From the NCBI RefSeq assembly GCF_040151475.1, contig NZ_JBDKWG010000139.1, forward strand, positions 124,001 to 188,000: DNA of 64,000 nt, read 5' to 3'. The stretch is from CAXBNB01 sp040151475. GTDB taxonomy: Bacteria > Bacteroidota > Bacteroidia > Cytophagales > Cyclobacteriaceae. This document shows, in pieces, positions 16,688-24,035 of the stretch (its first letter is position 1; every line of letters begins with the position of its first letter). A program made the translations under genes and the position numbers. The notes beneath the pieces were generated by a model. The model ran no database searches, was not told the origin of the DNA, and saw nothing but the letters and a program-made list of their open reading frames with translations.

Positions 16688-16729
16688 GTAAGTGTTTACT
16701 TACGCTTTTATTTGTAAGTAAATACTTAC
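16688..16729 (+). promoter_or_regulatory. Twin dyad operators before the ArsR-type gene
   Basis: GTAAGTGTTTACTTAC (16688-16703) and GTAAGTAAATACTTAC (16714-16729) are near-identical dyads, both with GTAAGT and ACTTAC half-sites. Their centres are 26 bp apart. They end 18 bases before the ArsR-type start codon, so autorepression of the operon by that regulator is the natural inference. Confidence 0.75.
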
Positions 16730-16747
16730 ATATTGAAAAGGGAAGTT

Positions 16748-17074
16748 ATGAGAAGAGATGTATTTCAGGCAATAGCAGATCCGACGAGAAGAGACATTAT
16801 CAATCTTATCGCTCACAAATCACTCAACTTAAATACTATAGCAGAGCAGTTTGATATGAGTAGGCCAGCCATTTCACAACATATAAAAATCCTGTCGGAG
16901 TGTGGCATCATCATGATCAATCAACAGGGTAGAGAGCGTTATTGTGAGATTCAGCCTAAGAAACTGATCGAAGTTGTTGACTGGTTGGAACCATTCAAGA
17001 AGTTATGGGAGGGTCGATTTAATCAACTTGATAACTTATTATCAATAATAAAAAAACAAAAGAATGAACAGTAA
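16748..17074 (+). CDS. ArsR-family transcriptional regulator
   Basis: The ATG at 16748 is preferred, with AAAGGGAAG as ribosome binding site; a TTG 15 bases upstream is in frame. The 108-residue winged-helix protein begins MRRDVFQAIADPTRRDIINL, and its recognition region reads MSRPAISQHIKILSECGII. Metal-binding cysteine pairs of classical ArsR/SmtB are absent, which fits the subgroup encoded beside SRPBCC proteins. It is first in an operon with SRPBCC and DoxX-type genes, overlaps the next gene by 11 bases, and lies just downstream of two palindromic operators, so it probably represses its own operon. The inducer is unknown. Confidence 0.92.
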   Translation: MRRDVFQAIADPTRRDIINLIAHKSLNLNTIAEQFDMSRPAISQHIKILSECGIIMINQQGRERYCEIQPKKLIEVVDWLEPFKKLWEGRFNQLDNLLSIIKKQKNEQ

Positions 17075-17567
17075 TCTATTATTCGATTTTTCCGTGAACA
17101 AGGAAAACAACACCATTCACATAAAACGTGAATTTGATGCCAATCTTGAACTGGTTTGGCAGGCTTGGACAACTGCCGAACTCCTAAATCAATGGTGGGC
17201 ACCTAAACCATATCATATCGAAACCAAATCTTTGGATTTAAGAGTGGGCGGCATGTGGCTCTATGCAATGGTTAGCCCGAAAGACGAAAAAATGTGGTGC
17301 AAAGCAGATTATAAAGCTATTGAAACAAACACATTGCTGTCTTGGTTAGATGCTTTCTGCGATGAAAACGGAAAAGAAAATACCGTTAAGCCACGCTCTT
17401 TATGGACAAATAACTTCACTGAAAACAATGGCATCACGACCGTAAATATTGTCTTAAAGCACGACAAGCTTGAAGACATTGAAATGCTGATTGAAATGGG
17501 CTTCAAAGAAGGCCTTACAATGGCCATGGGAAATCTTGACGAATTATTATTAACCTTAAAAAAGTAA
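17064..17567 (+). CDS. SRPBCC (AHSA1-type) domain protein
   Basis: A 167-residue single-domain protein of the START/Bet v1-like superfamily. Diagnostic segments are IKREFDANLELVWQAWTTAE, then LLNQWWAPKPY and the final helix MLIEMGFKEGLTMAMGNLDE. Such proteins bind hydrophobic ligands in a deep pocket; the bacterial ArsR-linked ones have no settled function. It overlaps the regulator gene by 11 bases and is 4 bases from the next gene, so it is in the same transcript. It closely resembles the first half of the fusion at 17963, indicating tandem duplication. Confidence 0.9.
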   Translation: MNSNLLFDFSVNKENNTIHIKREFDANLELVWQAWTTAELLNQWWAPKPYHIETKSLDLRVGGMWLYAMVSPKDEKMWCKADYKAIETNTLLSWLDAFCDENGKENTVKPRSLWTNNFTENNGITTVNIVLKHDKLEDIEMLIEMGFKEGLTMAMGNLDELLLTLKK

Positions 17568-17571
17568 GTCG

Positions 17572-17946
17572 ATGAAAAAACACAAAATCATCTTTTGGAT
17601 TACGACCACAATCATTTTCTTAATGGAAGCAGCAATGCCCTTAGGCACGCTCCTCTTTGCTCATGAATATTTTAATGCAGGAACAAAACCATTGGGATAC
17701 CCTGATTATTTCGCTTACGCACTAATTATCTGCAAAACATTGGGAGCAACTGCATTAATGATTCCAAAACTACCTGGCAAATTGAGAGAGTGGGCGTACG
17801 CAGGTTTGACATTTAATCTAATTTTTGCGATAATCAGCCACATTGTAGTTGACAAAAACATCAGTTACATAGTAATGCCGATAGTAGTGGGAGTGGTACT
17901 GGCCATATCCTATATCTATAATCAGAAATTGCAAACCAAACATTAA
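17572..17946 (+). CDS. DoxX-like family membrane protein
   Basis: 124 residues with four predicted membrane helices (about residues 5-25, 46-64, 74-92 and 97-115). It matches the short DoxX-like proteins that commonly sit beside SRPBCC genes in ArsR-led operons, including PDYFAYALIICKTLGATALM and KLPGKLREWAYAGLTFNLIF. Inner-membrane location is expected; the biochemical role is not established. It starts 4 bases after the preceding stop, so it is co-transcribed. Confidence 0.85.
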   Translation: MKKHKIIFWITTTIIFLMEAAMPLGTLLFAHEYFNAGTKPLGYPDYFAYALIICKTLGATALMIPKLPGKLREWAYAGLTFNLIFAIISHIVVDKNISYIVMPIVVGVVLAISYIYNQKLQTKH

Positions 17947-17962
17947 TTCAATATTTCTAATT

Positions 17963-18916
17963 ATGAACAAGACAACTTTTGCAGCAGACAAAAACAAACT
18001 GACCGTAACACGGATATTTGATGCCTCTATTGACTTAGTGTGGAGAACATGGACAGAACCTGAATTATTAGATCAATGGTGGGCACCTAAGCCCTGGAGA
18101 TCAGTAACGAAATCAATGGACTTTAAAGAAGGCGGTAAGCGCCATTATGCTATGGTAGGGCCAAATGAGGAAGAACATTGGTGCATCACAACATATAATA
18201 CGATTTCAAGGCACAATGATTTTACGGGGGAGGATGCATTTACTGACAAAGAAGGAAAGATCAATAAAGACTTTCCAGTCTCTGAATTTCATAATCGGTT
18301 TGTAGAGGAATCAGGTCAGACCGTAGTAACAATCGTGAGTGAATATGACTCAGAGGAGCATCTACAGCAAGTCATAGATATGGGTATGAAGGAAGGCCTT
18401 AGCATGGCATTTGATAATCTTGATGAATACATTAAAAATCAATTTAAACTCAGGAATGAACTTAAGAAGAACAATTATCCCAGGGTTACAACCTACCTCA
18501 ATTTCCCTGGAAACACAGAAGAAGCATTTACTTTTTATAAATCTGTATTCAAAGCAGAGTTTAATGGAAAAGGTATTCAACGATTTGGCGACCTTCCCCC
18601 TGAAGCAGACCATCCTCCCGTTTCGGAATCAGTTAAAAAGATGGTTTTACATGTTGAGTTGCCAATTCTTGGCGGACATGTGCTAATGGCAACTGACGCT
18701 CCCAAAGAAATGGGATTTACTTTAAATCAGGGGAACAACATGCATATTTGCCTTGAACCAGATACAAGGGAGGAAACACAGCGACTATTTGATGAGCTTT
18801 CCAGGGATGGCAACATTACAATGCCTTTGCAAGACATGTTTTTCGGTTCATTTTTTGGTGAATGCTCAGATAAGTATGGCATCAATTGGATGTTTAATTT
18901 CAAATTAGAAAATTGA
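17963..18916 (+). CDS. SRPBCC-VOC fusion protein
   Basis: A 317-residue two-domain protein. Residues 1-155 are an SRPBCC domain (VTRIFDASIDLVWRTWTEPE, LLDQWWAPKPW, and MGMKEGLSMAFDNLDE). Residues 170-317 are a PhnB-like vicinal oxygen chelate (glyoxalase/bleomycin resistance-type) domain: VTTYLNFPGNTEEAFTFYKS, then HVLMATDAPKEMGF, and GSFFGECSDKYGINWMFN. These two families often occur as separate neighbouring genes, and here they are one frame. The linker (YIKNQFKLRNELKKNNYPR) is short and charged. It sits mid-operon 16 bases after the DoxX-like gene. A ligand-modifying or binding role is only inferred. Confidence 0.9.
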   Translation: MNKTTFAADKNKLTVTRIFDASIDLVWRTWTEPELLDQWWAPKPWRSVTKSMDFKEGGKRHYAMVGPNEEEHWCITTYNTISRHNDFTGEDAFTDKEGKINKDFPVSEFHNRFVEESGQTVVTIVSEYDSEEHLQQVIDMGMKEGLSMAFDNLDEYIKNQFKLRNELKKNNYPRVTTYLNFPGNTEEAFTFYKSVFKAEFNGKGIQRFGDLPPEADHPPVSESVKKMVLHVELPILGGHVLMATDAPKEMGFTLNQGNNMHICLEPDTREETQRLFDELSRDGNITMPLQDMFFGSFFGECSDKYGINWMFNFKLEN

Positions 18917-18927
18917 AAATTCAGACC

Positions 18928-19419
18928 ATGAAAACAGAAATCATTGCAGAATCGGGCAAACAGGAACTTTTTATACATCGAGTATTTGATGCACCAAGAG
19001 AATTGGTCTATAAAGCATTTAGCGACCCGGATATTTTGTTAAAGTTCTTTGCTCCGAAAGGAATTTTAATGAAGTTTGACCACCATGATTACAGAACGGG
19101 TGGATCGTATCGATATACTCATTACGATGCGGAAGGGGTAGTTCTATGCATATTTAATGGAGTGATCCATGAGATGGCATCACCCGAGAGAATTGTATTG
19201 ACATCCGAATTGGAAGATCAATCTATACTTGGCCGTGTGGTGTTGGAAATCTATGAGTTCACAGAACTTAATGGCAATAGAACCAAACTCACCATTCAGA
19301 CTGTGTGTCGCTCTGTGGAAGACAGAGACTTAATGGCTAACAGTGGAATGGACAGTGGCGTGATCAGTATTTTCAATAATCTGGATGAGTTGTTATTAAC
19401 TGAGTATGAATCTAAATAG
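18928..19419 (+). CDS. SRPBCC domain protein
   Basis: The ATG at 18928 is chosen (MKTEIIAESGKQELFIHRVF); an in-frame TTG at 18913 overlaps the preceding gene. This is a third SRPBCC protein, with FDAPRELVYKAFSDPDILLK, FFAPKGILMKFDHHDYRTGG and a final helix GVISIFNNLDELL. It is more distant from the first two than they are from each other. It closes the ArsR-led operon and is followed immediately by an inverted-repeat element that may end the transcript. Confidence 0.88.
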   Translation: MKTEIIAESGKQELFIHRVFDAPRELVYKAFSDPDILLKFFAPKGILMKFDHHDYRTGGSYRYTHYDAEGVVLCIFNGVIHEMASPERIVLTSELEDQSILGRVVLEIYEFTELNGNRTKLTIQTVCRSVEDRDLMANSGMDSGVISIFNNLDELLLTEYESK

Positions 19420-19525
19420 AGTCTGTCTATAAAATACGATCCACGCTTTACTAAGCTTTTAAAGATTGGTAAAGCTGTTAAAACAGTAAGCTTTAAGGCT
19501 TCTCAAAGCACATTATAGACAGACT
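19420..19525. repeat. Inverted-repeat element with 13-bp perfect ends
   Basis: AGTCTGTCTATAA (19420-19432) is perfectly inverted as TTATAGACAGACT (19513-19525). The 80 bp interior contains further partial inversions around AAGCTTTTAAAG and AGTAAGCTTTAAGG. The element begins at the first base after the stop codon of the SRPBCC gene. It is non-coding and could be a MITE-like element or act as a terminator. Confidence 0.75.
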
Positions 19526-19561
19526 TTAATTAGAAAATTATTAAACATAAATGAATGACAA

Positions 19562-19939
19562 ATGAAAATCACAACTATTATTATTCGTGTCCTACTGGGA
19601 CTTCTTTTTGTATTTGCGTCTGCAACCTATTTTTTAAACTTAGTACCTCAGCCCGAATTGACTGGTGATATGAAAACGTTTAATGAAGGATTGGATGCAT
19701 CAGGTTATATTATGCCATTAGTCAAAGCCATCGAGTTGATTTGTGGAATTGCTTTTGTTACAGGCCGTTTTGTTCCATTGGCTACCGTAGTTATTTTCCC
19801 AATTGTGGTCAATATTCTGGGTGTTCATGCTTTTCTCGCACCTGAAGGATTGCCTGTAGCAATATTCACTTTGCTGGCGACACTTTTTCTCGCCTATATC
19901 AATAAAGATCACTATCAGGGATTAATGACAATTAAATAA
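19562..19939 (+). CDS. DoxX family membrane protein
   Basis: A 125-residue, four-helix membrane protein beginning MKITTIIIRVLLGLLFVFAS, with AIELICGIAFVTGRFVPLAT and a last helix before YINKDHYQ. This is the DoxX fold, close to the subgroup whose members lack any established enzymatic activity. It is separated from the SRPBCC operon by the inverted-repeat element, but oriented the same way and functionally similar in type to the DoxX-like gene at 17572. Confidence 0.87.
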   Translation: MKITTIIIRVLLGLLFVFASATYFLNLVPQPELTGDMKTFNEGLDASGYIMPLVKAIELICGIAFVTGRFVPLATVVIFPIVVNILGVHAFLAPEGLPVAIFTLLATLFLAYINKDHYQGLMTIK

Positions 19940-20046
19940 AAAGAAACCTGATTTTATAATCCGGTTGACTAGTCTGAATTGAGCGGATCAGCTAAACTTG
20001 CATATCAATTTTTAACAAGATGAATGTTGATCCGTTGCAATAGACT

Positions 20047-20358
20047 ATGAATTTAAAAACTCCGATTGGAAGACTAAGACTTTTTGCCATTTTAGAGGGA
20101 ATCAGTTTCCTGCTTTTTGCTATTACTATGCCGCTTAAATATGGACTGCAAATCCCTGAGCCTAATTTTTATGTGGGAATGGCACATGGCTGGCTGTTTA
20201 TCCTTTATGTCATTCTTTGTGTCCAAAATATTTTTATACACCGTTGGAGTTTTAAAGTTTCAATTCTGTCATTGGCAGCTTCATTAATTCCTTTCGGAAC
20301 ATTTTATGCAGATACCAAAATATTCAAGCCAGAACAAGCGAGTCAAACAACAACCTAA
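20047..20358 (+). CDS. DUF3817 domain membrane protein
   Basis: 103 residues with three membrane helices. It carries the DUF3817 pattern: an N-terminal LRLFAILEGISFLLFAITMP, then PLKYGLQIPEPNFYVGMAHG and a final IPFGTFYADTKIF. Function is unknown. It is 107 bases after the DoxX gene and is convergent with the DUF1080 gene, whose stop is 36 bases away. Confidence 0.85.
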   Translation: MNLKTPIGRLRLFAILEGISFLLFAITMPLKYGLQIPEPNFYVGMAHGWLFILYVILCVQNIFIHRWSFKVSILSLAASLIPFGTFYADTKIFKPEQASQTTT

Positions 20359-20394
20359 ATCGTGGTTATATGTTCTGTTTGTTAAAATTTGGTT

Positions 20395-21339
20395 TTAGTT
20401 CACCCTTGGGGTTACGATGATATTTCTGTACTCGATCGAACCATGATCACCTTGAATCATAAATGGTCCCGGTTCTCCTTCTTTGCTATCCAATGCTCCA
20501 CCTGTTATGCCTGGGATGTTTTGGTCATTGATTACAGTAACTCCATTGGCAGTTACTGTAACTCTTCTGCCAATCAAAGTGATGTCATACGATTGCCACT
20601 CACCAGCCTTTTTGGCTGCCATTTCATTGGGGGTTAGAAAACCATATACTCCGCTAAATTCAACATCTGAAGGTTCTTTTTCTTTGCTGTCTGTTACTTG
20701 CACTTCGTAGCGTCCACGGAGGTAAACCCCACTATTGCTGCCTTCGGGATAGCGAAATTCTATATGCAGTTTAAAATCCATGAATTTTTCATCACTCACA
20801 AGATTGGAACCCGATTCCGGGCTTTTCAATACTCCTGATTCTACTATCCATTGATTTTCTCCCATAGCACTCCATCCTTTCAGGTTTTTACCATTAAAGA
20901 GGTTTTTGGGTTTGCCCCAAACCGGGTTTTTGGCATAGGGAAGATTTGGCGCACGGGTACCTGTCCAGTTGTATGTTTTGCCATCTGTGTAGAGCAAAGT
21001 ACCTTTCAATCCATCACCTGCTATTTGACCTTCTATCACCATATTGGAGTCTCCGGGTTCCCACTGAACAGGGATGTCGAAGCTGAATTTGTCATCGTCT
21101 GTCATTTTCACTTCCGATACAGGACGAGCACTTCCAAAGGCATAGACGAACCTACCTACATAAGTGTGGTATCCTGAATGGCGAATTTCTAACCATGAAG
21201 GAAGCTCTTCTCCATCTTTAGTAATTACCAAGTCCCATTTTCCTTCCAGTGGGTTTATATCCTGACTAAATACGGTATTGGAAAATACACTTAACAACAG
21301 ACACAATATTCCTGCTAATGTTTGTGATTTTAGATTCAT
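20395..21339 (-). CDS. Secreted DUF1080 (3-keto-disaccharide hydrolase-like) protein
   Basis: 314 residues read from ATG 21339. A signal peptide (MNLKSQTLAGILCLLLSVFS, then NTVFS) is followed by an N-terminal domain of about 115 residues with GKWDLVITKDGEELPSWLEI, and a C-terminal DUF1080 domain with LFNGKNLKGWSAMGENQWIV, FRYPEGSNSGVYLRGRYEVQ and FMIQGDHGSIEYRNI. DUF1080 is a concanavalin-like fold; some members act on 3-keto-glycosides. A periplasmic carbohydrate role is likely. It is alone on this strand beside the iron-sulfur assembly gene, 38 bases from it. Confidence 0.88.
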   Translation of the reverse strand: MNLKSQTLAGILCLLLSVFSNTVFSQDINPLEGKWDLVITKDGEELPSWLEIRHSGYHTYVGRFVYAFGSARPVSEVKMTDDDKFSFDIPVQWEPGDSNMVIEGQIAGDGLKGTLLYTDGKTYNWTGTRAPNLPYAKNPVWGKPKNLFNGKNLKGWSAMGENQWIVESGVLKSPESGSNLVSDEKFMDFKLHIEFRYPEGSNSGVYLRGRYEVQVTDSKEKEPSDVEFSGVYGFLTPNEMAAKKAGEWQSYDITLIGRRVTVTANGVTVINDQNIPGITGGALDSKEGEPGPFMIQGDHGSIEYRNIIVTPRVN

Positions 21340-21377
21340 TCTAAAGGTTTTAATGATAGGTAATTTTCATTGTAGGG

Positions 21378-21704
21378 TTATACAGAAAAGCTTTCTCCAC
21401 AACCACAGGTTCTTGTAGCATTTGGGTTCACAAATTGGAATCCTTTTCCATTGAGTCCGTCGGAGAAATCGAGTGTAGTGCCGAGTAAGTAAAAAAGGCT
21501 TTTTTTATCGACTATGATTTTGACGCCTTTGTCTTCAAATACGTCATCTTCACCCGATATTTTATCGTCAAAAGAGAGGTCATACATCAGTCCTGAGCAC
21601 CCACCTCCCTTTACAGAAACTCTTATGTGATGGTTTTCTGAAAGATCATCACCACTTCTTAAGACATCTACTCGTTTTTTTGCGCTATCAGTTACAGAAA
21701 TCAT
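21378..21704 (-). CDS. Iron-sulfur cluster assembly protein, IscA/ErpA (HesB) type
   Basis: A 108-residue A-type carrier. The three conserved cysteines are present in GGGCSGLMYDLSF (first) and TRTCGCGESFSV (second and third). It delivers Fe-S clusters to apoproteins in the cytoplasm. ATG 21704 begins MISVTDSAKKRV, the usual start. It reads toward the DUF1080 gene and is divergent from methylmalonyl-CoA epimerase. Whether it is ErpA, IscA or SufA cannot be told from this sequence. Confidence 0.93.
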   Translation of the reverse strand: MISVTDSAKKRVDVLRSGDDLSENHHIRVSVKGGGCSGLMYDLSFDDKISGEDDVFEDKGVKIIVDKKSLFYLLGTTLDFSDGLNGKGFQFVNPNATRTCGCGESFSV

Positions 21705-21847
21705 ATGCTATCAATTCTTTATTCAGACTTTGATTTATTTCAAATCATTATTAAAATCACAAACACTTCAACATGCGAAAAAGTTTCACGATTTTTGCAA
21801 AAATAGCTAATTGTTTAGAATAATTATAAATAAATGTCGCTGTGAGT

Positions 21848-22249
21848 ATGAAATTGGAACATGTTGGAATTGCGGTAAGTCATCTGGGAATGTCCAATGA
21901 GCTTTTTGCCAGGTTATTGGGAAGAGAAAACTACAAAACAGAAAAAGTAGATTCGGAGCATGTAATTACTTCGTTTTTCAAGTCTGGAGCTACTAAAATC
22001 GAGTTACTTGAATCTAATGATGAAGACAGTGCCATTGCTAAATTTATCAAAAAAAAAGGAGAGGGGGTTCATCACCTGGCTTTTAATGTGGAAGATATTC
22101 ATGTAGAAATGAAGAGGCTTAGTGACTTAGGGTTTGAGTTGCTCAATACTGAACCAAAAAAAGGAGCAGACAACAAATTAATTTGCTTTTTGCATCCGAA
22201 ATCTACCAATGGAGTTCTGATTGAATTGTGTCAGGATCTAAAGAATTGA
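21848..22249 (+). CDS. mce: Methylmalonyl-CoA epimerase
   Basis: A 133-residue vicinal oxygen chelate protein. It begins MKLEHVGIAVSHLGMSNELF (metal-ligand His in HVGIAV). A GTG two codons upstream is possible but unnecessary. GEGVHHLAFNVEDI, containing the second metal-ligand histidine, and LIELCQ at the end complete the epimerase pattern. It interconverts (S)- and (R)-methylmalonyl-CoA. The mutase gene lies 5 kb downstream at 27423, separated by unrelated genes. It is followed after 24 bases by thiL, so the two may share a transcript. Confidence 0.92.
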   Translation: MKLEHVGIAVSHLGMSNELFARLLGRENYKTEKVDSEHVITSFFKSGATKIELLESNDEDSAIAKFIKKKGEGVHHLAFNVEDIHVEMKRLSDLGFELLNTEPKKGADNKLICFLHPKSTNGVLIELCQDLKN

Positions 22250-22273
22250 ATAATTTTTGAGAAAAGAGAAAAA

Positions 22274-23305
22274 ATGAGTGAAGAGAAAAGGACAGAGATT
22301 GGTGAGTTGGGAGAGTTTGGTTTGATTGACAGAATCAAAGAGAAATTCAAAGTATCGAATGAATCTACCATTATGGGCATAGGTGATGATGCTGCCGTTT
22401 TGGAAGTTACGGATAAGCTTACATTGTTGTCAACTGACATGCTTGTGGAAGGTGTGCATTTCGATCTTTCATACATGCCACTACAGCATTTGGGTTATAA
22501 AGCAGTGTCTGTCAATGTTTCCGATATAGCTGCTATGAACGGCGTACCTAAGCAAATCACCGTTAATCTTGGATTGAGCAATCGTTTTTCTGTGGAAGCG
22601 GTAGAAGCATTGTATGAAGGCATTCAGTTTGCTTGTCAGGATTACAAAATAGACCTGGTAGGTGGGGACACTACAGCTTCTTCTTCGGGACTTATCATTT
22701 CAGTTTCTATCGTAGGAGAGGTTACTAAAAACAAGGTAGTCTATAGAAATAGTGCAGAAGAAAATGATATTCTCTGTGTGACCGGAGATCTTGGGGCGGC
22801 ATATTTGGGATTACAGGTGCTTGAGCGTGAAAAAGAAGTATTTAAGGCCAATCCTGAAATGCAGCCGGAGTTGGGACTGTATGAATATTTGGTAAAAAGA
22901 CAGTTGAAACCCAAAGCAAGAATGGACATCATTCACGAACTGGCTGAATTGGAAATTATACCCACTTCGATGATTGATATTTCGGATGGACTGGTTTCGG
23001 AAGTGTTTCATATTTGCAAGCAATCTGACCTTGGGGTAGCCATTTTTGAGGAAAAACTACCTATCGATCAGGAGACGTACAATGCTGCTGCGGATTTCAA
23101 GGTCGATCCTACCACCTGTGCTTTAAATGGTGGAGAAGATTATGAGCTACTTTTTACGATCAGTCAGAGCGATTTTGAGAAAGTGAAGAACCATGCGGAA
23201 ATTTCCATGATAGGTTACATGGATAAAAAGGAAAAGGGAAGAAATTTGGTCTCAAAAAATCAGAACGTAATAGCTTTACAGGCTCAGGGTTGGAAACACT
23301 TTTAA
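22274..23305 (+). CDS. thiL: Thiamine-monophosphate kinase
   Basis: A 343-residue ATP-dependent kinase converting thiamine phosphate to thiamine diphosphate. It shows the PurM-like motifs MGIGDDAAVLEV, then STDMLVEGVHFDLSYM, VSVNVSDIAAMNG, LVGGDTTASSSGL, MIDISDGL and LNGGEDYELLFT in the family order. Length is typical. It follows mce by 24 bases. No thiamine riboswitch was recognised before it. Confidence 0.95.
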   Translation: MSEEKRTEIGELGEFGLIDRIKEKFKVSNESTIMGIGDDAAVLEVTDKLTLLSTDMLVEGVHFDLSYMPLQHLGYKAVSVNVSDIAAMNGVPKQITVNLGLSNRFSVEAVEALYEGIQFACQDYKIDLVGGDTTASSSGLIISVSIVGEVTKNKVVYRNSAEENDILCVTGDLGAAYLGLQVLEREKEVFKANPEMQPELGLYEYLVKRQLKPKARMDIIHELAELEIIPTSMIDISDGLVSEVFHICKQSDLGVAIFEEKLPIDQETYNAAADFKVDPTTCALNGGEDYELLFTISQSDFEKVKNHAEISMIGYMDKKEKGRNLVSKNQNVIALQAQGWKHF

Positions 23306-23465
23306 ACCTTTTTTGTAGTTTTTTTATAAAGCAAGGTGGTTTTGATTCGGATGTAAATAAAATACACCGGGTGTTTTCTATTTGACAATATTCTTCTTTC
23401 AATTTTGGATAGAAATATATTTTTTGATAAAATTAGTTTCTAATTTTATACTTTATTTCCAGTAT

Positions 23466-23894
23466 ATGACCGAAACCCTGACCATACCGCAGAACGCTAA
23501 AATTTACCTTGACAAACCTTATGTAAAAGTATTTTGGAATCCCTCTACCAAAGTGCTGTCAAGTGTATGGAAAGGCTTTGCCACTTTTGATGAAATATCA
23601 TCAATCGGGTTCCGAATTCTTGACGCAGTTATTTTTGAGAAAGCTGTCAAAGTGCTTTATGATGCCAGAGAGATGGAGATTTTGGATAACGATTCGGAAA
23701 AATACATTGGTGGGGCTTATACTAAAGAAATGGTTGGAGCAGGAGTCAAATATGCAGCGGTGGTATTGCCGGAAGATGTATTTGCCAAATATTCCATCGA
23801 CAATATTCAACAAACTATTGTCAACAATAAAAAAGCCAGTGTCAATTATTTTAAGTCTCTTCCTATGGCACTCAAATGGTTAGAAAATAAGTAA
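23466..23894 (+). CDS. STAS-like hypothetical protein
   Basis: 142 residues from ATG 23466 (MTETLTIPQNAKIYLDKPYV). An upstream in-frame ATG at 23382 would add a hydrophobic, Phe-rich leader that looks like intergenic sequence. The alternating strands and helices (VKVFWNPSTKVLSSVWKGFA, AVKVLYDAREME and VKYAAVVLPEDVFAKYSIDN) match the SpoIIAA/STAS-like proteins common in Cytophagales, which are annotated only by fold. No catalytic residue is evident. It sits between thiL and the HtrA gene with its own leader. Confidence 0.7.
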   Translation: MTETLTIPQNAKIYLDKPYVKVFWNPSTKVLSSVWKGFATFDEISSIGFRILDAVIFEKAVKVLYDAREMEILDNDSEKYIGGAYTKEMVGAGVKYAAVVLPEDVFAKYSIDNIQQTIVNNKKASVNYFKSLPMALKWLENK

Positions 23895-24035
23895 TCAGGC
23901 TTATTTAACCTTTTTTAACAGCTTTCCTACCAACACTATTATTTTCTGTCCGTAACTTTCAATACTTATTTTAGAATTGATTGTTTGAGACAAGATTCTC
24001 TTTCGATTCAACTTTTACATAACAAAACAGAAGAG

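Noticed and set aside
22250..22273. Thiamine riboswitch before thiL
   Set aside because: Only 24 bases separate it from the upstream gene, and no THI-box pattern was seen.
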